This document shows, in pieces, positions 1 to 7,720 of a stretch of 52,539 nt of DNA. The notes below the pieces were generated by a model. The model did not search any database. It was not told the origin of the DNA and was given only the letters and a program-made list of their open reading frames with translations. The translations under genes were made by a program, and so were the position numbers. Origin of the DNA: CAYVQU01 sp964453155 (GTDB lineage Bacteria; Chloroflexota; Anaerolineae; Anaerolineales; UBA11858); assembly GCA_964453155.1 (NCBI GenBank), contig CAYVQU010000013.1, positions 1 through 52,539 of the forward strand. Reading direction: 5' to 3'. Every line of letters begins with the position of its first letter. Within the stretch, counting starts at the first letter, position 1.

Positions 1-49
1 GGGCCGAACTGCCGGTGATAATCCTGCATAAACTCTAATTTACTCTAAG

Positions 50-358
50 TTGAGAAAACGACCGGTTGGAGATGTAGTCGGTAGTGAGTTTGTAAAGCCA
101 ATTCGCGAAAAGGGATATTTACGGGTGCCTCCTGCAATCTGTTTTGATGTTGACACATTACAGGCGGCTGAGAGAGCCGGAGCGCGTTTTATCCGAGTCG
201 TTGACCGTGATAACGGTACTGAATATCTCACAACATTTGTAAAAATCTGGAGAGATTCCTTTACTCTAGATCGTGGATTTGGAGTTCAGCGCGGACTCTT
301 ACTTAGTGAGTGGGATGTCATCGAACCCAAACCAGCACCGGTTCAACTAAGTTTTTAG
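50..358 (+). CDS. hypothetical protein of mobile region
   Basis: An open frame of 102 residues with ordinary composition, mixed charge and no membrane segment. I do not recognise a family. The frame is closed upstream by TAA at 29-31 and contains no ATG before TTG at 50, so TTG is the only standard start; there is no clear ribosome binding site, and the true 5' end could be damaged. It ends 2 nt before the ATG of the replication protein at 361, so the two are probably co-transcribed and the product may serve the same element. Confidence 0.45.
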   Translation: MRKRPVGDVVGSEFVKPIREKGYLRVPPAICFDVDTLQAAERAGARFIRVVDRDNGTEYLTTFVKIWRDSFTLDRGFGVQRGLLLSEWDVIEPKPAPVQLSF

Positions 359-360
359 CC

Positions 361-2319
361 ATGACTGCATTAGAGTTTGCCCTAGAATTAGCCGCTATTG
401 ATTGGTATGTTTTTCCATGCGTGCCTGGAGAAAAAAGACCCTATACCAAAAGTGGCATGAAGGAGGCTAGTATCGACCCTAGTCAAATACACTTTTGGTG
501 GGGGCGTTGGCCTGATGCCTTGATTGGTATCCATTGTAAGCGATCGAGATTTTTTGCTGTTGACCCTGATTCGCTTGAGGGCCACGGCGTTGATGGTATT
601 GCTAATTGGGTGAACCTTGTAGAAAAAAACAACTACGAATTACCAGACACCCCGACACAAAATACCCCTTCCGGCGGGCAGCATTTGATTTTCAAACATC
701 CCCCTGGGATGAAATTTAAGGCCTCGATAAATCCCGGTGTGGATATCAAAGCAAACGGTTACATTTGTACCGGTGATGGTTACAAGTGGATTGACAGTAT
801 GTCACCTTTTGACTTGGAACCACCAGATGCTCCAGCGTGGTTGCTGAAACTGGCGGTGAAAGCAGAACCAAAACCAGAACCACCTAATCGCAGTCTAAAC
901 GATAATAAGTTTCCTTTCCACGCTGATTACTGGTTGAAACGAGCCTTTGAGCAGGGAACCAATGGGAACCGTAACGCTACTGGTTTATGGTTGGCTTGTC
1001 AGTTGCGAGATAACGAATGCACTCAATCAGAAGCTGAAACCGTCATGTTGAAATATCAGCAGGGAGTAGATATGGGCAGTCACCCATATACCCAGAGAGA
1101 AGCTCTGGCAAGTTTAGCCCAAGCTTGGAAGATGCCACCCAGAGAGCCTGCAACCATTCGAGTAACGGAACTAGAGACATCTATAACTGGGGCAGTCTCC
1201 CCGCTGAACATTTATGACATCGAGCCACCCCCACCCAATGATAAATTTGTAGAACCTAAATACAAGCTATTCACGGCAAGAGATGCTCTGCAGCCTTTAC
1301 CTCCTGTTGATTGGGTAATCGAAAACCTGATACCGGCGGGAACTGTAACCATCATTTATGGGGATGCGGGCAGCAAGAAAACCTACACGGCCATTGATGC
1401 GGCGGTATGTGTGGCCTTGGGGTTGAACTGGTTACACTTTGGGACCTCACAAGGACCGGTGTTATTCATTGATGAAGAAATGGGGCCATCTCATCTCAGG
1501 CCCCGCTTGTCTGAATGTCTCCGCGGCCATTTTGGAAATGAAGAAACCCCATTTTATTTTACTTCCCTGGCTGGCTTTGACTTGCGCCAGGATGAAGATA
1601 CCGCGGAGCTGCATAGGTTGATTAGAAAAACCGGCGCAAAACTGGTTGTCATTGATGCCCTGATGGACGTTATCCCTGGCGCGGATGAGAACTCCGTCAA
1701 AGATGTGTTGCCAGCGGTAAAGGCCATGAAAAACATTGCGGATAAAACCGGGGCTTCATTCCTGGTAATCCATCACGCCAATAAGAGTGGGAAGTATCGG
1801 GGATCTACTGCAATCAAAGGGGGCGTTGATCTGATGCTGGAAGTAGACAGCCAGCAGGGGAGTGATGCAATTCTATTCAAAACGGAGAAACCCCGGTTCA
1901 TTGCGAAAACAACATTTTCAGCGCGGGCAGTTTGGGACAACGAACAATTCTATTTGACGCAAGCGGATGTGGACGGGGCAGCGTTGAAAATCTTTGGTAA
2001 GCCGCAATCTTATGTGGTGCGGTTCCTGGCAAAGCATGGCCCGTCAGTAATGAAGGACATCAAAGGCAATGCGGATATATGCGCCCCGGCATCAGCACAA
2101 CGGGCAGTATACAACCTTGTCAGTTTGCAATATGCCGAACGCGTTGACGATGGGGGGGCAGGGGTATCCGCAACTTACGCATTGACGAATACCGGATTAG
2201 ATTACGCCAAGCAAAATGGCTTTGAAATCTCCGCATTACCTATGACTTGTGATAAATCAGAAAATCACAAGTATGCGGAAACCTATGATAAACAACCTGT
2301 AACCTGTGATGGATTATAA
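361..2319 (+). CDS. primase-polymerase / RepA-like helicase replication protein
   Basis: The 652-residue product looks like the replication protein of a plasmid, phage or integrative element. Residues about 1-170 match the bifunctional primase/polymerase (Prim-Pol) fold, with the acidic FAVDPD motif and a late HLIFK-like strand. Residues about 185-235 look like a helical PriCT-type linker. Residues about 320-500 form a RecA-like hexameric helicase domain: Walker A GDAGSKKT at 334-341 (Lys in place of the last Gly), Walker B LVVIDAL, and the SFLVIHHANKSG motif of the RepA family. The C-terminus (about 540-640) looks like a winged helix. The frame can be opened further to GTG at 310, but ATG at 361 starts the conserved domain and lies just after the preceding stop. 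The iteron-like array overlaps its 3' end. Confidence 0.8.
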   Translation: MTALEFALELAAIDWYVFPCVPGEKRPYTKSGMKEASIDPSQIHFWWGRWPDALIGIHCKRSRFFAVDPDSLEGHGVDGIANWVNLVEKNNYELPDTPTQNTPSGGQHLIFKHPPGMKFKASINPGVDIKANGYICTGDGYKWIDSMSPFDLEPPDAPAWLLKLAVKAEPKPEPPNRSLNDNKFPFHADYWLKRAFEQGTNGNRNATGLWLACQLRDNECTQSEAETVMLKYQQGVDMGSHPYTQREALASLAQAWKMPPREPATIRVTELETSITGAVSPLNIYDIEPPPPNDKFVEPKYKLFTARDALQPLPPVDWVIENLIPAGTVTIIYGDAGSKKTYTAIDAAVCVALGLNWLHFGTSQGPVLFIDEEMGPSHLRPRLSECLRGHFGNEETPFYFTSLAGFDLRQDEDTAELHRLIRKTGAKLVVIDALMDVIPGADENSVKDVLPAVKAMKNIADKTGASFLVIHHANKSGKYRGSTAIKGGVDLMLEVDSQQGSDAILFKTEKPRFIAKTTFSARAVWDNEQFYLTQADVDGAALKIFGKPQSYVVRFLAKHGPSVMKDIKGNADICAPASAQRAVYNLVSLQYAERVDDGGAGVSATYALTNTGLDYAKQNGFEISALPMTCDKSENHKYAETYDKQPVTCDGL

Positions 2320-2385
2320 GAATAATCCATCATCACAGGTTGTGACCTGTGATTTATCACAAGTGAATCACAGGTTATCACAGGT
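2244..2385. repeat. iteron-like array of ACYTGTGAT sites
   Basis: Eight exact copies of the 9-mer ACYTGTGAT plus one variant occur in 142 bp on both strands: 2244-2252(+), 2264-2272(-), 2281-2289(+, ACCTATGAT), 2302-2310(+), 2332-2340(-), 2345-2353(+), 2356-2364(-), 2367-2375(-) and 2377-2385(-). The last four start 11, 11 and 10 bp apart, placing them on one helical face. The array straddles the stop codon of the replication gene, as expected for a replication origin or an autoregulatory operator. Confidence 0.75.
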
Positions 2386-2519
2386 CTTAAGTTATGAAAG
2401 TAATGGAGATGATAAGGAATGGGTATTTCGGTGATGATGGTGAAATATGTATAAACATGCTAAAACCATCCGCTTATATGTTCAAACCAAGTAATGGCAA
2501 CACAAAGGAGTTGTTAAAA

Positions 2520-3053
2520 ATGACAAAGCTTACAGCAAAGCGAAAAGCATGGATTGAAGAATACCTACAATGTTGGAATGCAACTGAAGCTGCAAGACGT
2601 GTAGGCTTCACACATCCTAATACTCAAGGTCCGCGTTTGTTATTAGATGTTGGTATTCAGGAGATTATTAAAGCGCGTCTTGACAAACTAAAAATGGGTG
2701 CTGATGAAGTCCTAATACGTTTAGCAGAACATGCACGCGGTGATATCGGCGATTTTATGGACATTGAGTCGATGTCGTTTGATATCAGTCTGAAGAAGGC
2801 CAAAGAAAAGGGAATAACTCACCTAATAAAGAAAATAAAACAGCGAACGGTTATCACACAGAAAAAAAATGGGGACGAAGAAGAAACTCACTATATCGAA
2901 ATCGAATTGCATGACTCACAAGCAGCACTTGACAAGCTAGCGCGGGCGCATGGTTTATACCGTGATAGGTTAGAAATTGATAATAAAGTATCAATTATTG
3001 GGTTAGACGACATGTTGGATAAAGTATATGGTAGCAACGACGATGGTATCTGA
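2520..3053 (+). CDS. terminase small subunit-like protein
   Basis: The product (177 aa) begins with the hallmark of the phage terminase small subunit, a helix-turn-helix in the pattern LTAKRKAWIEEYL...NATEAARRVGF...PRLL (residues about 3-50). It continues with the typical alpha-helical segment ending in RLAEHARGDIGDFMD, and has a charged C-terminus that in phages contacts the large subunit. In phages it binds the pac/cos site and hands DNA to the large ATPase. I chose ATG 2520 because AAAGGAG lies 9 nt upstream (2504-2510); an in-frame ATG at 2394 would add 42 atypical residues. No large terminase, portal or capsid gene follows, so this is either a remnant or a DNA-binding gene co-opted by a satellite-like element. 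Confidence 0.7.
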   Translation: MTKLTAKRKAWIEEYLQCWNATEAARRVGFTHPNTQGPRLLLDVGIQEIIKARLDKLKMGADEVLIRLAEHARGDIGDFMDIESMSFDISLKKAKEKGITHLIKKIKQRTVITQKKNGDEEETHYIEIELHDSQAALDKLARAHGLYRDRLEIDNKVSIIGLDDMLDKVYGSNDDGI

Positions 3054-3162
3054 AAGTCGTGTTGGGTGCTATGTTCCCAATTTTCAGGTTGTTGGATTAC
3101 CAAATGGCTGGGCTGATGAGTTTATTCAGGGTGTTTATTTTATGGATGCAGATGGCGCGTAG
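3043..3162 (+). CDS. possible 39-residue truncated ORF
   Basis: An ATG overlapping the last codons of the terminase small subunit gene opens a 39-residue frame ending at TAG 3160-3162. Overlapping starts are common between small and large terminase genes, so this might be the truncated head of a large-subunit gene, but it has no recognisable motif. The remaining 3163-3351 shows no convincing gene. Confidence 0.2.
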   Translation: MVSESRVGCYVPNFQVVGLPNGWADEFIQGVYFMDADGA

Positions 3163-3352
3163 GGTTAAGCAAGAAGAAATCGGGAGCATGGCGTAAACCT
3201 AAGATTCATTAGGGAATGAGAACTCGCTAATCACAAATTGTTATTCTGGGGTAAACCAAAGAATGATTGCTTCAAGGCAGGATGTGTAATATAAGTGGCT
3301 TTCCTTCCCCAATTTCAAAGAAGACTTGCGTAATGGCCAGACTTTTCTCTAT

Positions 3353-3360
3353 GCTATACT
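3353..3360 (+). promoter_or_regulatory. extended -10 promoter for TPR-DUF805 gene
   Basis: TGC-TATACT (-10 hexamer 3355-3360) is an extended -10 box. No good -35 lies at 16-18 nt, which extended -10 promoters tolerate. It would start a transcript about 35 nt before the ATG at 3402. Confidence 0.45.
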
Positions 3361-3401
3361 TTTATTGATAAAGGGCATGAATATTTAAACATGGGGCTCA
3401 C

Positions 3402-4031
3402 ATGGCTTCGAAACTTGTTTCAAATGCGATAAATGCAATTCGAGAAGGCAAGAACGCTACCGCTAGGCGGATGTTGGTAGAAGCAATCAGACAAAACAGC
3501 CATGATGGTGATGCCTGGTATGTGTTGGCTTCTGTGGTCGAAACAGATGAACAGCGGATTGAATGCCTTGAACGAGCGCTCAACCTAAATTCAAACAATG
3601 TAAAAGCAAAAGAACAGTTAGCAAAGTTACAAGGGCAAGAGTTGAGCGAAGCAAAAAAACGGACAATGACATTGTCTGATGTTCTTTTCTCTACAAAAGG
3701 AAGAATTTCACTTTCTAAATATTGGTTCCATTCGCTCGTTTTAGGTATAGTTTGTTTTAGCGCATATGGTGTTATTCACAACATCGAGTCATATTTTGGG
3801 ATTTTAGAAAAAAATATAAATATCGGTTTATTTTCGGGATTAGTCTTGCTTGTTGGAATCTATTCGGGTTTTGCCTTAATTATCAAAAGATGCCATGATA
3901 TAAATCGGTCGGGATGGTTTCTGATATTAGCATTTGTTCCGATGGGTGCTTTCGCTCTGCTGGGCATATTGGCTTTCATGCCTGGTACTAAAGGGGAAAA
4001 CAAATACGGTCCTGACCCAAAACAAATTTAG
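3402..4031 (+). CDS. TPR-DUF805 membrane protein
   Basis: The protein has 209 residues. Residues about 1-75 form two TPR-like helical hairpins (ARRMLVEAIRQNSHDGDAWY and a second repeat). After a short linker, residues about 90-205 match the DUF805 family: the entry motif GRISLSKYW, three to four membrane helices, the RCHDINRSGW motif facing the membrane, and the closing signature PGTKGENKYGPDP. DUF805 proteins sit in the cytoplasmic membrane and their role is unknown; the TPR part would be cytosolic. It is monocistronic, with its own extended -10 promoter and no clear ribosome binding site. Its position inside phage-like genes suggests cargo. Confidence 0.75.
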   Translation: MASKLVSNAINAIREGKNATARRMLVEAIRQNSHDGDAWYVLASVVETDEQRIECLERALNLNSNNVKAKEQLAKLQGQELSEAKKRTMTLSDVLFSTKGRISLSKYWFHSLVLGIVCFSAYGVIHNIESYFGILEKNINIGLFSGLVLLVGIYSGFALIIKRCHDINRSGWFLILAFVPMGAFALLGILAFMPGTKGENKYGPDPKQI

Positions 4032-4068
4032 GGACTTCTAACTTGATGTTTTGGTGGTTGTTATTATG

Positions 4069-4077
4069 TGCTAGAAT
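4069..4077 (+). promoter_or_regulatory. extended -10 promoter for small NHLP-like gene
   Basis: TGC-TAGAAT (-10 hexamer 4072-4077), with a weak TTGGTG 15 nt upstream (4051-4056). It lies about 40 nt before the ATG at 4119 and resembles the TGC-TAnAAT boxes elsewhere in the window. Confidence 0.4.
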
Positions 4078-4118
4078 GGGGACAATATTAGGGTGATTGG
4101 TTTGAAAGGGGTAGTCAA

Positions 4119-4373
4119 ATGGGTGGTATTCTAGCGTGTTCCGACCTGGAAACCAATGTCAATCTTTTGATTTCTGCTGCTCTGGTCAGTGAGTCTTATT
4201 GTGAGTTGTTGCTCAGTGACCCAGCTAGGGCAATATCACAGGGTTATCGGGGCCATGTGTTTGATTTTACTCCTGATGAGCTGCGGGAAATTGCGTCAAT
4301 CAGGGCTGACACGCTGGCGCAGTTTGCGGGGGAAGTGTTGGAGCAACTATTGGGTGTCGTTGAGTTGGCCTAA
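4119..4373 (+). CDS. small NHLP/Os1348-like protein
   Basis: The product is an 84-residue acidic protein with a good ribosome binding site (AAAGGGG ending about 8 nt before ATG). The pattern LLSDPARAI...GY...FDFTPDELREIASIRADTL resembles the small Os1348-type proteins of the nitrile-hydratase-leader (NHLP) clan, which serve as RiPP leader regions or as stand-alone leader-like domains. There is no Gly-Gly cleavage site followed by a Cys/Ser/Thr-rich core: the tail LEQLLGVVELA looks like helix end. No maturase or transporter is nearby. It overlaps the convergent integrase gene by 27 bp, so both 3' ends are constrained. Confidence 0.5.
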   Translation: MGGILACSDLETNVNLLISAALVSESYCELLLSDPARAISQGYRGHVFDFTPDELREIASIRADTLAQFAGEVLEQLLGVVELA

Positions 4374-5375
4374 GTCAAAGGATAGCATGGCCGGGGCGCG
4401 GCGTTTGCTGATGTCCATATCTCCAATATATCCAAGAGTGGTTTTGATATTCTTATGCCCTAGATTTTGTTGAAGGGCAACCAGGTCCCCCCCGTTCTCA
4501 TAGAATAGTCTGGCATAGGACCGGCGCAGGTCGTGGGGTTTGATGTTTATCAGTTTACCGTCTTTGATGATGGCATATTTCTTGAGTATTTTTTGAATTG
4601 ATCTAGTGGTCAAGGCGGTGTCAGCGGGGATGGTCATCCAGCGGGATTTGAAACCGCGAAACACTGGCCCGGCTGTGATGTTGGCTTTAACTAGCCATTT
4701 ATCAACGATAGCCAGGACCCAATCTAATTCACCATATGGAATACCCCGCTCCTTGTTGCCCTTGCCCTTGCGAACGCGCAAAGATAATTCGCCATTGATA
4801 GCGTGTCTCAGGTCGTCAACGTCTATGCTGGCTGCTTCTGCTTCACGAATACCAGTGCAAAGCATCATAGCAATTAGGGCAGTGTCTCTAAGCCCTTCTA
4901 ACGAGTTTAGGCCGGGCATTGATAGCAAAGTGCTGGCCTGGGAGCTGGTGAGTCGTAGGTGGTCGCTATCAAATTCATCCTGTTTTTGGGGAACATCTAC
5001 AGGGGAATTATTCGGGTTTATGTCATTTTGAAGCTGCGTTATTATTTCGTCCACAATGGCTTTGCGGTTGGCAGGTGTATCTTCTATTTCGGAACTCTCA
5101 AGCTCAATTCTGGCAGCATCGTATATCATTTGTCTGGTGCCATTGTCAGTAAGTAATATGGCATACCGTTTGCGGATTGTGGCAAGGTGTTGTTTGGTCG
5201 ATGAGGGGGAGAGATACGTCAATAGATGGTCCCTGTATTCTCTTAGGTAGGGCCGAAACCATTGATAACCTTTGCCGGTATGCCATGCCAGGAATTTACC
5301 AATTCTGGATTTCATATCCTTTTTAGCATCCTGGGGCATTATGTTGATGGGTTGGTGGGTAGTGATGGCGTCCAT
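4347..5375 (-). CDS. tyrosine recombinase / integrase
   Basis: This is a complete phage-type integrase of 342 residues. An N-terminal SAM-like core-binding domain (about 20-110) is followed by a catalytic domain with Arg177 (CTGIREAE), the beta-hairpin Lys region (RKGKGNKER), His281 and Arg284 (HDLRRSYA), His307 (LGHKN) and nucleophile Tyr316 (TTLGYIG). All six catalytic positions are present, so it should be active in site-specific integration and excision. I chose ATG 5375, preceded by AAGGAT at 8-nt spacing; the longer frame from 5453 would begin upstream of the promoter at 5418-5446. It probably moves the element in 1-8451. Confidence 0.9.
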   Translation of the reverse strand: MDAITTHQPINIMPQDAKKDMKSRIGKFLAWHTGKGYQWFRPYLREYRDHLLTYLSPSSTKQHLATIRKRYAILLTDNGTRQMIYDAARIELESSEIEDTPANRKAIVDEIITQLQNDINPNNSPVDVPQKQDEFDSDHLRLTSSQASTLLSMPGLNSLEGLRDTALIAMMLCTGIREAEAASIDVDDLRHAINGELSLRVRKGKGNKERGIPYGELDWVLAIVDKWLVKANITAGPVFRGFKSRWMTIPADTALTTRSIQKILKKYAIIKDGKLINIKPHDLRRSYARLFYENGGDLVALQQNLGHKNIKTTLGYIGDMDISKRRAPAMLSFDLGQLNDTQ

Positions 5376-5417
5376 TTTGACATCCTTTTTATAGGGCGTA
5401 TACTTGTATTTATACGA

Positions 5418-5446
5418 ATTGTATAACAGGTTGAAATGAATGTCAA
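5418..5446 (-). promoter_or_regulatory. consensus promoter of integrase with overlapping dyad
   Basis: On the minus strand TTGACA (5446-5441), a 17-bp spacer and TACAAT (5423-5418) form a near-consensus sigma-70 promoter, giving a leader of about 36 nt to the ATG at 5375. Inverted TATAC/GTATA units at 5399-5403, 5411-5415 and 5421-5425 overlap the -10 and the expected start, as an operator would. Confidence 0.7.
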
Positions 5447-5585
5447 TCCCCAATTAAAAGCCTGACAAAACCTAACATTTTCCCTTCCCCCCATTCTTAG
5501 ATTATGAAAACTGCCGCCTGAGTGCTATGGGTTGAGAATGTCTAGGGGCTTTACACTGAAGGAAGAAAAAAAATAAAATTGAAAA

Positions 5586-5650
5586 CGGCGAGACAGATCA
5601 ATTCCCCATTCTTGAGTTGATGTCTCGCCGCATGGCGTTTTGATTTTTTT
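5586..5650. terminator. 10-bp inverted repeat with flanking T-runs
   Basis: CGGCGAGACA (5586-5595) pairs perfectly with TGTCTCGCCG (5621-5630). T-rich tracts follow on both strands (5643-5650 on plus; the A-rich 5567-5585 on the other side). It could be a bidirectional terminator or a protein-binding palindrome of the element. The rest of 5447-5959 shows only one weak G/T-rich frame that I do not accept, plus a short direct repeat CCCCATTCTT at about 5488 and 5603. Confidence 0.45.
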
Positions 5651-5959
5651 TCTGACTGGTGTCAAGCCCCGGTAATGGCCTGGTTATCTTTGGGTTGTTT
5701 TGTTTGTGGGTGATGGCCTGGCGTTATGGCCCGGTTCATGTTCCTGGTACGTCTAGATGTGTTTATGAATTTATGTGGTGCTGTTGCTTTGGTTGTGATG
5801 ATGGGGGCACGTTCGGTGTTGTTGGTTTCGGTGATGGTATGGGTTCCCTTCCGAGCGAAAAAATACTAGCCCATTTTCAAACCTTGTTTAACAATGACAG
5901 AACAATGGCAACGATTTGGTAATATCAACACCCGTTCCCAGAATACTAAAATAAAACGA

Positions 5960-6172
5960 TTAGTGCGTGTCGTGGGCGGTCACTTCTATTGCTGCCACAA
6001 CGAACAGCCATACTTGGGTATTGTAAACACCAACCCATACCAGCGCGCTGGCCAGGACAATGACTAGGCTGAACTGGACAAACCGCAATATGTCAGGGAT
6101 GTAGGGGATAAGCTGGCCAATCAGTGCCAAGCGTTGACGTTTTATTTTCTTGGTTGATTTCTTGTCGCTCAT
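5960..6172 (-). CDS. small two-helix membrane protein
   Basis: A 70-residue protein whose N-terminus is lysine/arginine-rich (MSDKKSTKKIKRQR), followed by an amphipathic stretch and two hydrophobic segments (about 35-50 and 53-66). It therefore lies in the cytoplasmic membrane with a positive cytosolic tail. An AAGGAA ribosome binding site precedes the ATG by about 6 nt, which supports real translation. No family is recognised. Size and place in a phage-like region would fit a holin-type or superinfection-exclusion protein, but nothing proves it. It is divergent from the FGE-fold gene that starts at 6263. Confidence 0.5.
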   Translation of the reverse strand: MSDKKSTKKIKRQRLALIGQLIPYIPDILRFVQFSLVIVLASALVWVGVYNTQVWLFVVAAIEVTAHDTH

Positions 6173-6208
6173 GTCAATTCCTTTTTATGGATATGCTTGT
6201 TTTCAGGC

Positions 6209-6214
6209 TATAAT
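6209..6214 (+). promoter_or_regulatory. -10 box of FGE-fold gene
   Basis: A perfect TATAAT lies 48 bp before ATG 6263; no convincing -35 is seen. AGGGAAAG precedes the start codon as a ribosome binding site. Confidence 0.4.
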
Positions 6215-6262
6215 GATTAGTGTATTGTTGGATCCAATATAGCGATATAGGGAAAGAAAAGC

Positions 6263-7645
6263 ATGGACAAAAATGTCCTTGACAAGAAAACAACCCCATT
6301 AACTGAAAATCAAATTCGGGAGCTGCGGATTGAGTTGGAATCTCTGGATCTACTGCCCCGGATTCAGCGCATCATGGAATGCATGGCCATCCTGCCGGAG
6401 AGCGAACGGTTGCGCCTTGACCAACTCCGGAGCGAACTCGAAGGACAGTCATTGGTAGAACTTCTCATCAGGCTGATGGCAGATTTCAAGCTGTCCCAAT
6501 TGGATACTGCCACAGCAGCCGGTGTTGACCCTGCCGTACTGGGAAAAATATTACGAGGAGAGCGTCGGCAGCTTCAGCAGGAGCAAGTTGACAATTTGCT
6601 AGAAGATTTGTGGCAAACCAAGAAGATAAGCGACCCCACATTGCTTTTGACTTGGCATCGTGCCTTGCGGGTAGCAGCTGTGATGCATTCGGCTAATCTC
6701 AAGGATATTGAGCCACGGCTAAAGAATGTCACTGATCCAATGGAAAAGGTCAAGATAGTGCAAGCTTATTTTGACCAGATGTTTCCATCTTGGGCTAATC
6801 TTTATGATGCCACCAAGGGCCAGGTCCCGGTACTGTTTCCCCCGTTTGCGCTCTCGGCCGCAGAGCAGCTTCTGGCCAATCAGGGGATGCTTTACCAGGT
6901 GCTCCGGGGACGCAGGACTACAAGCTTTATCGAACCTGACCTGGTGCATGTACCGTCAGGCTATTTCTGGATGGGGAGCGATGACCGGGAAAAGGGTGCC
7001 AGGGATGATGAAAAGCCCTGTCACCGGGTCCATCTGCCCGGCTACTGGATTGGACGCTACTCAGTTACAAATGAAGAGTACCAGAAGTTTCTAAGGGCCA
7101 ATCCCCAACAGGATAAACCAGGCAATTGGGATAGTTTCAATTTCCCACAAGGGCAAGCCAGGCATCCAGTCCGGTATGTTTCCTGGAAAGATGCGATGGG
7201 CTATTGCCGCTGGCTTTCTAGCATAACGGGAAAGACCTACACCTTGCCTAATGAAGCGCAGTGGGAAAAAGCGGCCAGGGGAGCCGATGGGAGAATCTAT
7301 CCATGGGGAAATAAGTGGGACCCGGCGAAGTGTAATTGTGAAGAGAATAAAAATACTGATGGCACAACTCCAGTGGGACAGTTTCCCCCAAATCAATACG
7401 GCTTATATGATATGGCCGGGAATGTCTGGGACTGGACATTGAGTTTGTATAGAGATTACCCATATAATCCCCGCGATGGAAGGAATGATTCGGATGCGAG
7501 CGGTGTTCGCGTTCTTCGGGGTGGTTCTTGGTATGGCTCTATAGATTCGGTGCGCTGCGCCTACCGCGGCTGGGACGATCCCAGGACCTGGAACGACTTC
7601 GACGGTTTTCGCTGCTGTTGCGCCACGGCTTCTCTCAGCTTTTGA
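6263..7645 (+). CDS. HTH plus FGE-sulfatase-fold protein, DGR-type target
   Basis: The product has 460 residues. Residues about 70-125 contain an Xre-like helix-turn-helix (KLSQLDTATAAGVDPAVLGK). Residues about 225-460 form the formylglycine-generating-enzyme/C-type-lectin fold, with FWMGSDDREKGARDDEKP, the ITGKTYTLPNEAQWEKAAR segment, YGLYDMAGNVWDW and the closing RVLRGGSW...GFR. The region that holds the two catalytic Cys in true FGE reads GSWYGSIDSVRC with only one Cys, so enzyme activity is unlikely. Proteins of this build are the usual variable ligand-binding targets of diversity-generating retroelements. The C-terminal 45 residues have the expected pattern of NNY codons in a GC-rich frame. 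No reverse transcriptase lies in the window, so diversification, if it happens, would act from elsewhere. Confidence 0.85.
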   Translation: MDKNVLDKKTTPLTENQIRELRIELESLDLLPRIQRIMECMAILPESERLRLDQLRSELEGQSLVELLIRLMADFKLSQLDTATAAGVDPAVLGKILRGERRQLQQEQVDNLLEDLWQTKKISDPTLLLTWHRALRVAAVMHSANLKDIEPRLKNVTDPMEKVKIVQAYFDQMFPSWANLYDATKGQVPVLFPPFALSAAEQLLANQGMLYQVLRGRRTTSFIEPDLVHVPSGYFWMGSDDREKGARDDEKPCHRVHLPGYWIGRYSVTNEEYQKFLRANPQQDKPGNWDSFNFPQGQARHPVRYVSWKDAMGYCRWLSSITGKTYTLPNEAQWEKAARGADGRIYPWGNKWDPAKCNCEENKNTDGTTPVGQFPPNQYGLYDMAGNVWDWTLSLYRDYPYNPRDGRNDSDASGVRVLRGGSWYGSIDSVRCAYRGWDDPRTWNDFDGFRCCCATASLSF

Positions 7646-7670
7646 ATTCTGAATCCTGGGTTCTGGATTC
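7511..7670 (+). other. candidate DGR variable region and downstream hairpin
   Basis: From the RVLRGGSW codons to the stop, the codons TAT GGC TCT, TAC, GGC TGG GAC GAT, ACC TGG and GAC TTC GAC sit where retroelement templates carry AAC/AAT/AGG. The intervening GTGCGCTGCGCC and GGTTTTCGC are what a template would keep constant. An invariant GC-rich tail (GCTGCTGTTGCGCCACGG) reaches the stop. Just beyond, GAATCC (7651-7656) pairs with GGATTC (7665-7670), in the position of the hairpin found after DGR variable regions. Confidence 0.5.
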
Positions 7671-7685
7671 TGACAGGGTGTAGTG

Positions 7686-7714
7686 TTGATCTGAAACTTA
7701 ATATTTGCTACAAT
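7686..7714 (+). promoter_or_regulatory. sigma-70 promoter with extended -10
   Basis: TTGATC (7686-7691), a 17-bp spacer ending in TGC, and TACAAT (7709-7714). It is not followed by a credible coding start but by a short transcript region ending in a terminator at 7790. Confidence 0.65.
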
Positions 7715-7720
7715 GTTCTG

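Noticed and set aside
2394..2519. 42-residue extension of the terminase small subunit from ATG 2394
   Set aside because: AAAGGAG at 2504-2510 favours ATG 2520, and the extension lacks the conserved start LTAKRKAW.
5659..5922. 87-codon G/T-rich frame on plus strand starting at GTG
   Set aside because: Cys/Gly/Trp-rich low-complexity translation (MWCCCFGCDDGG), no ribosome binding site, no family; looks like chance.
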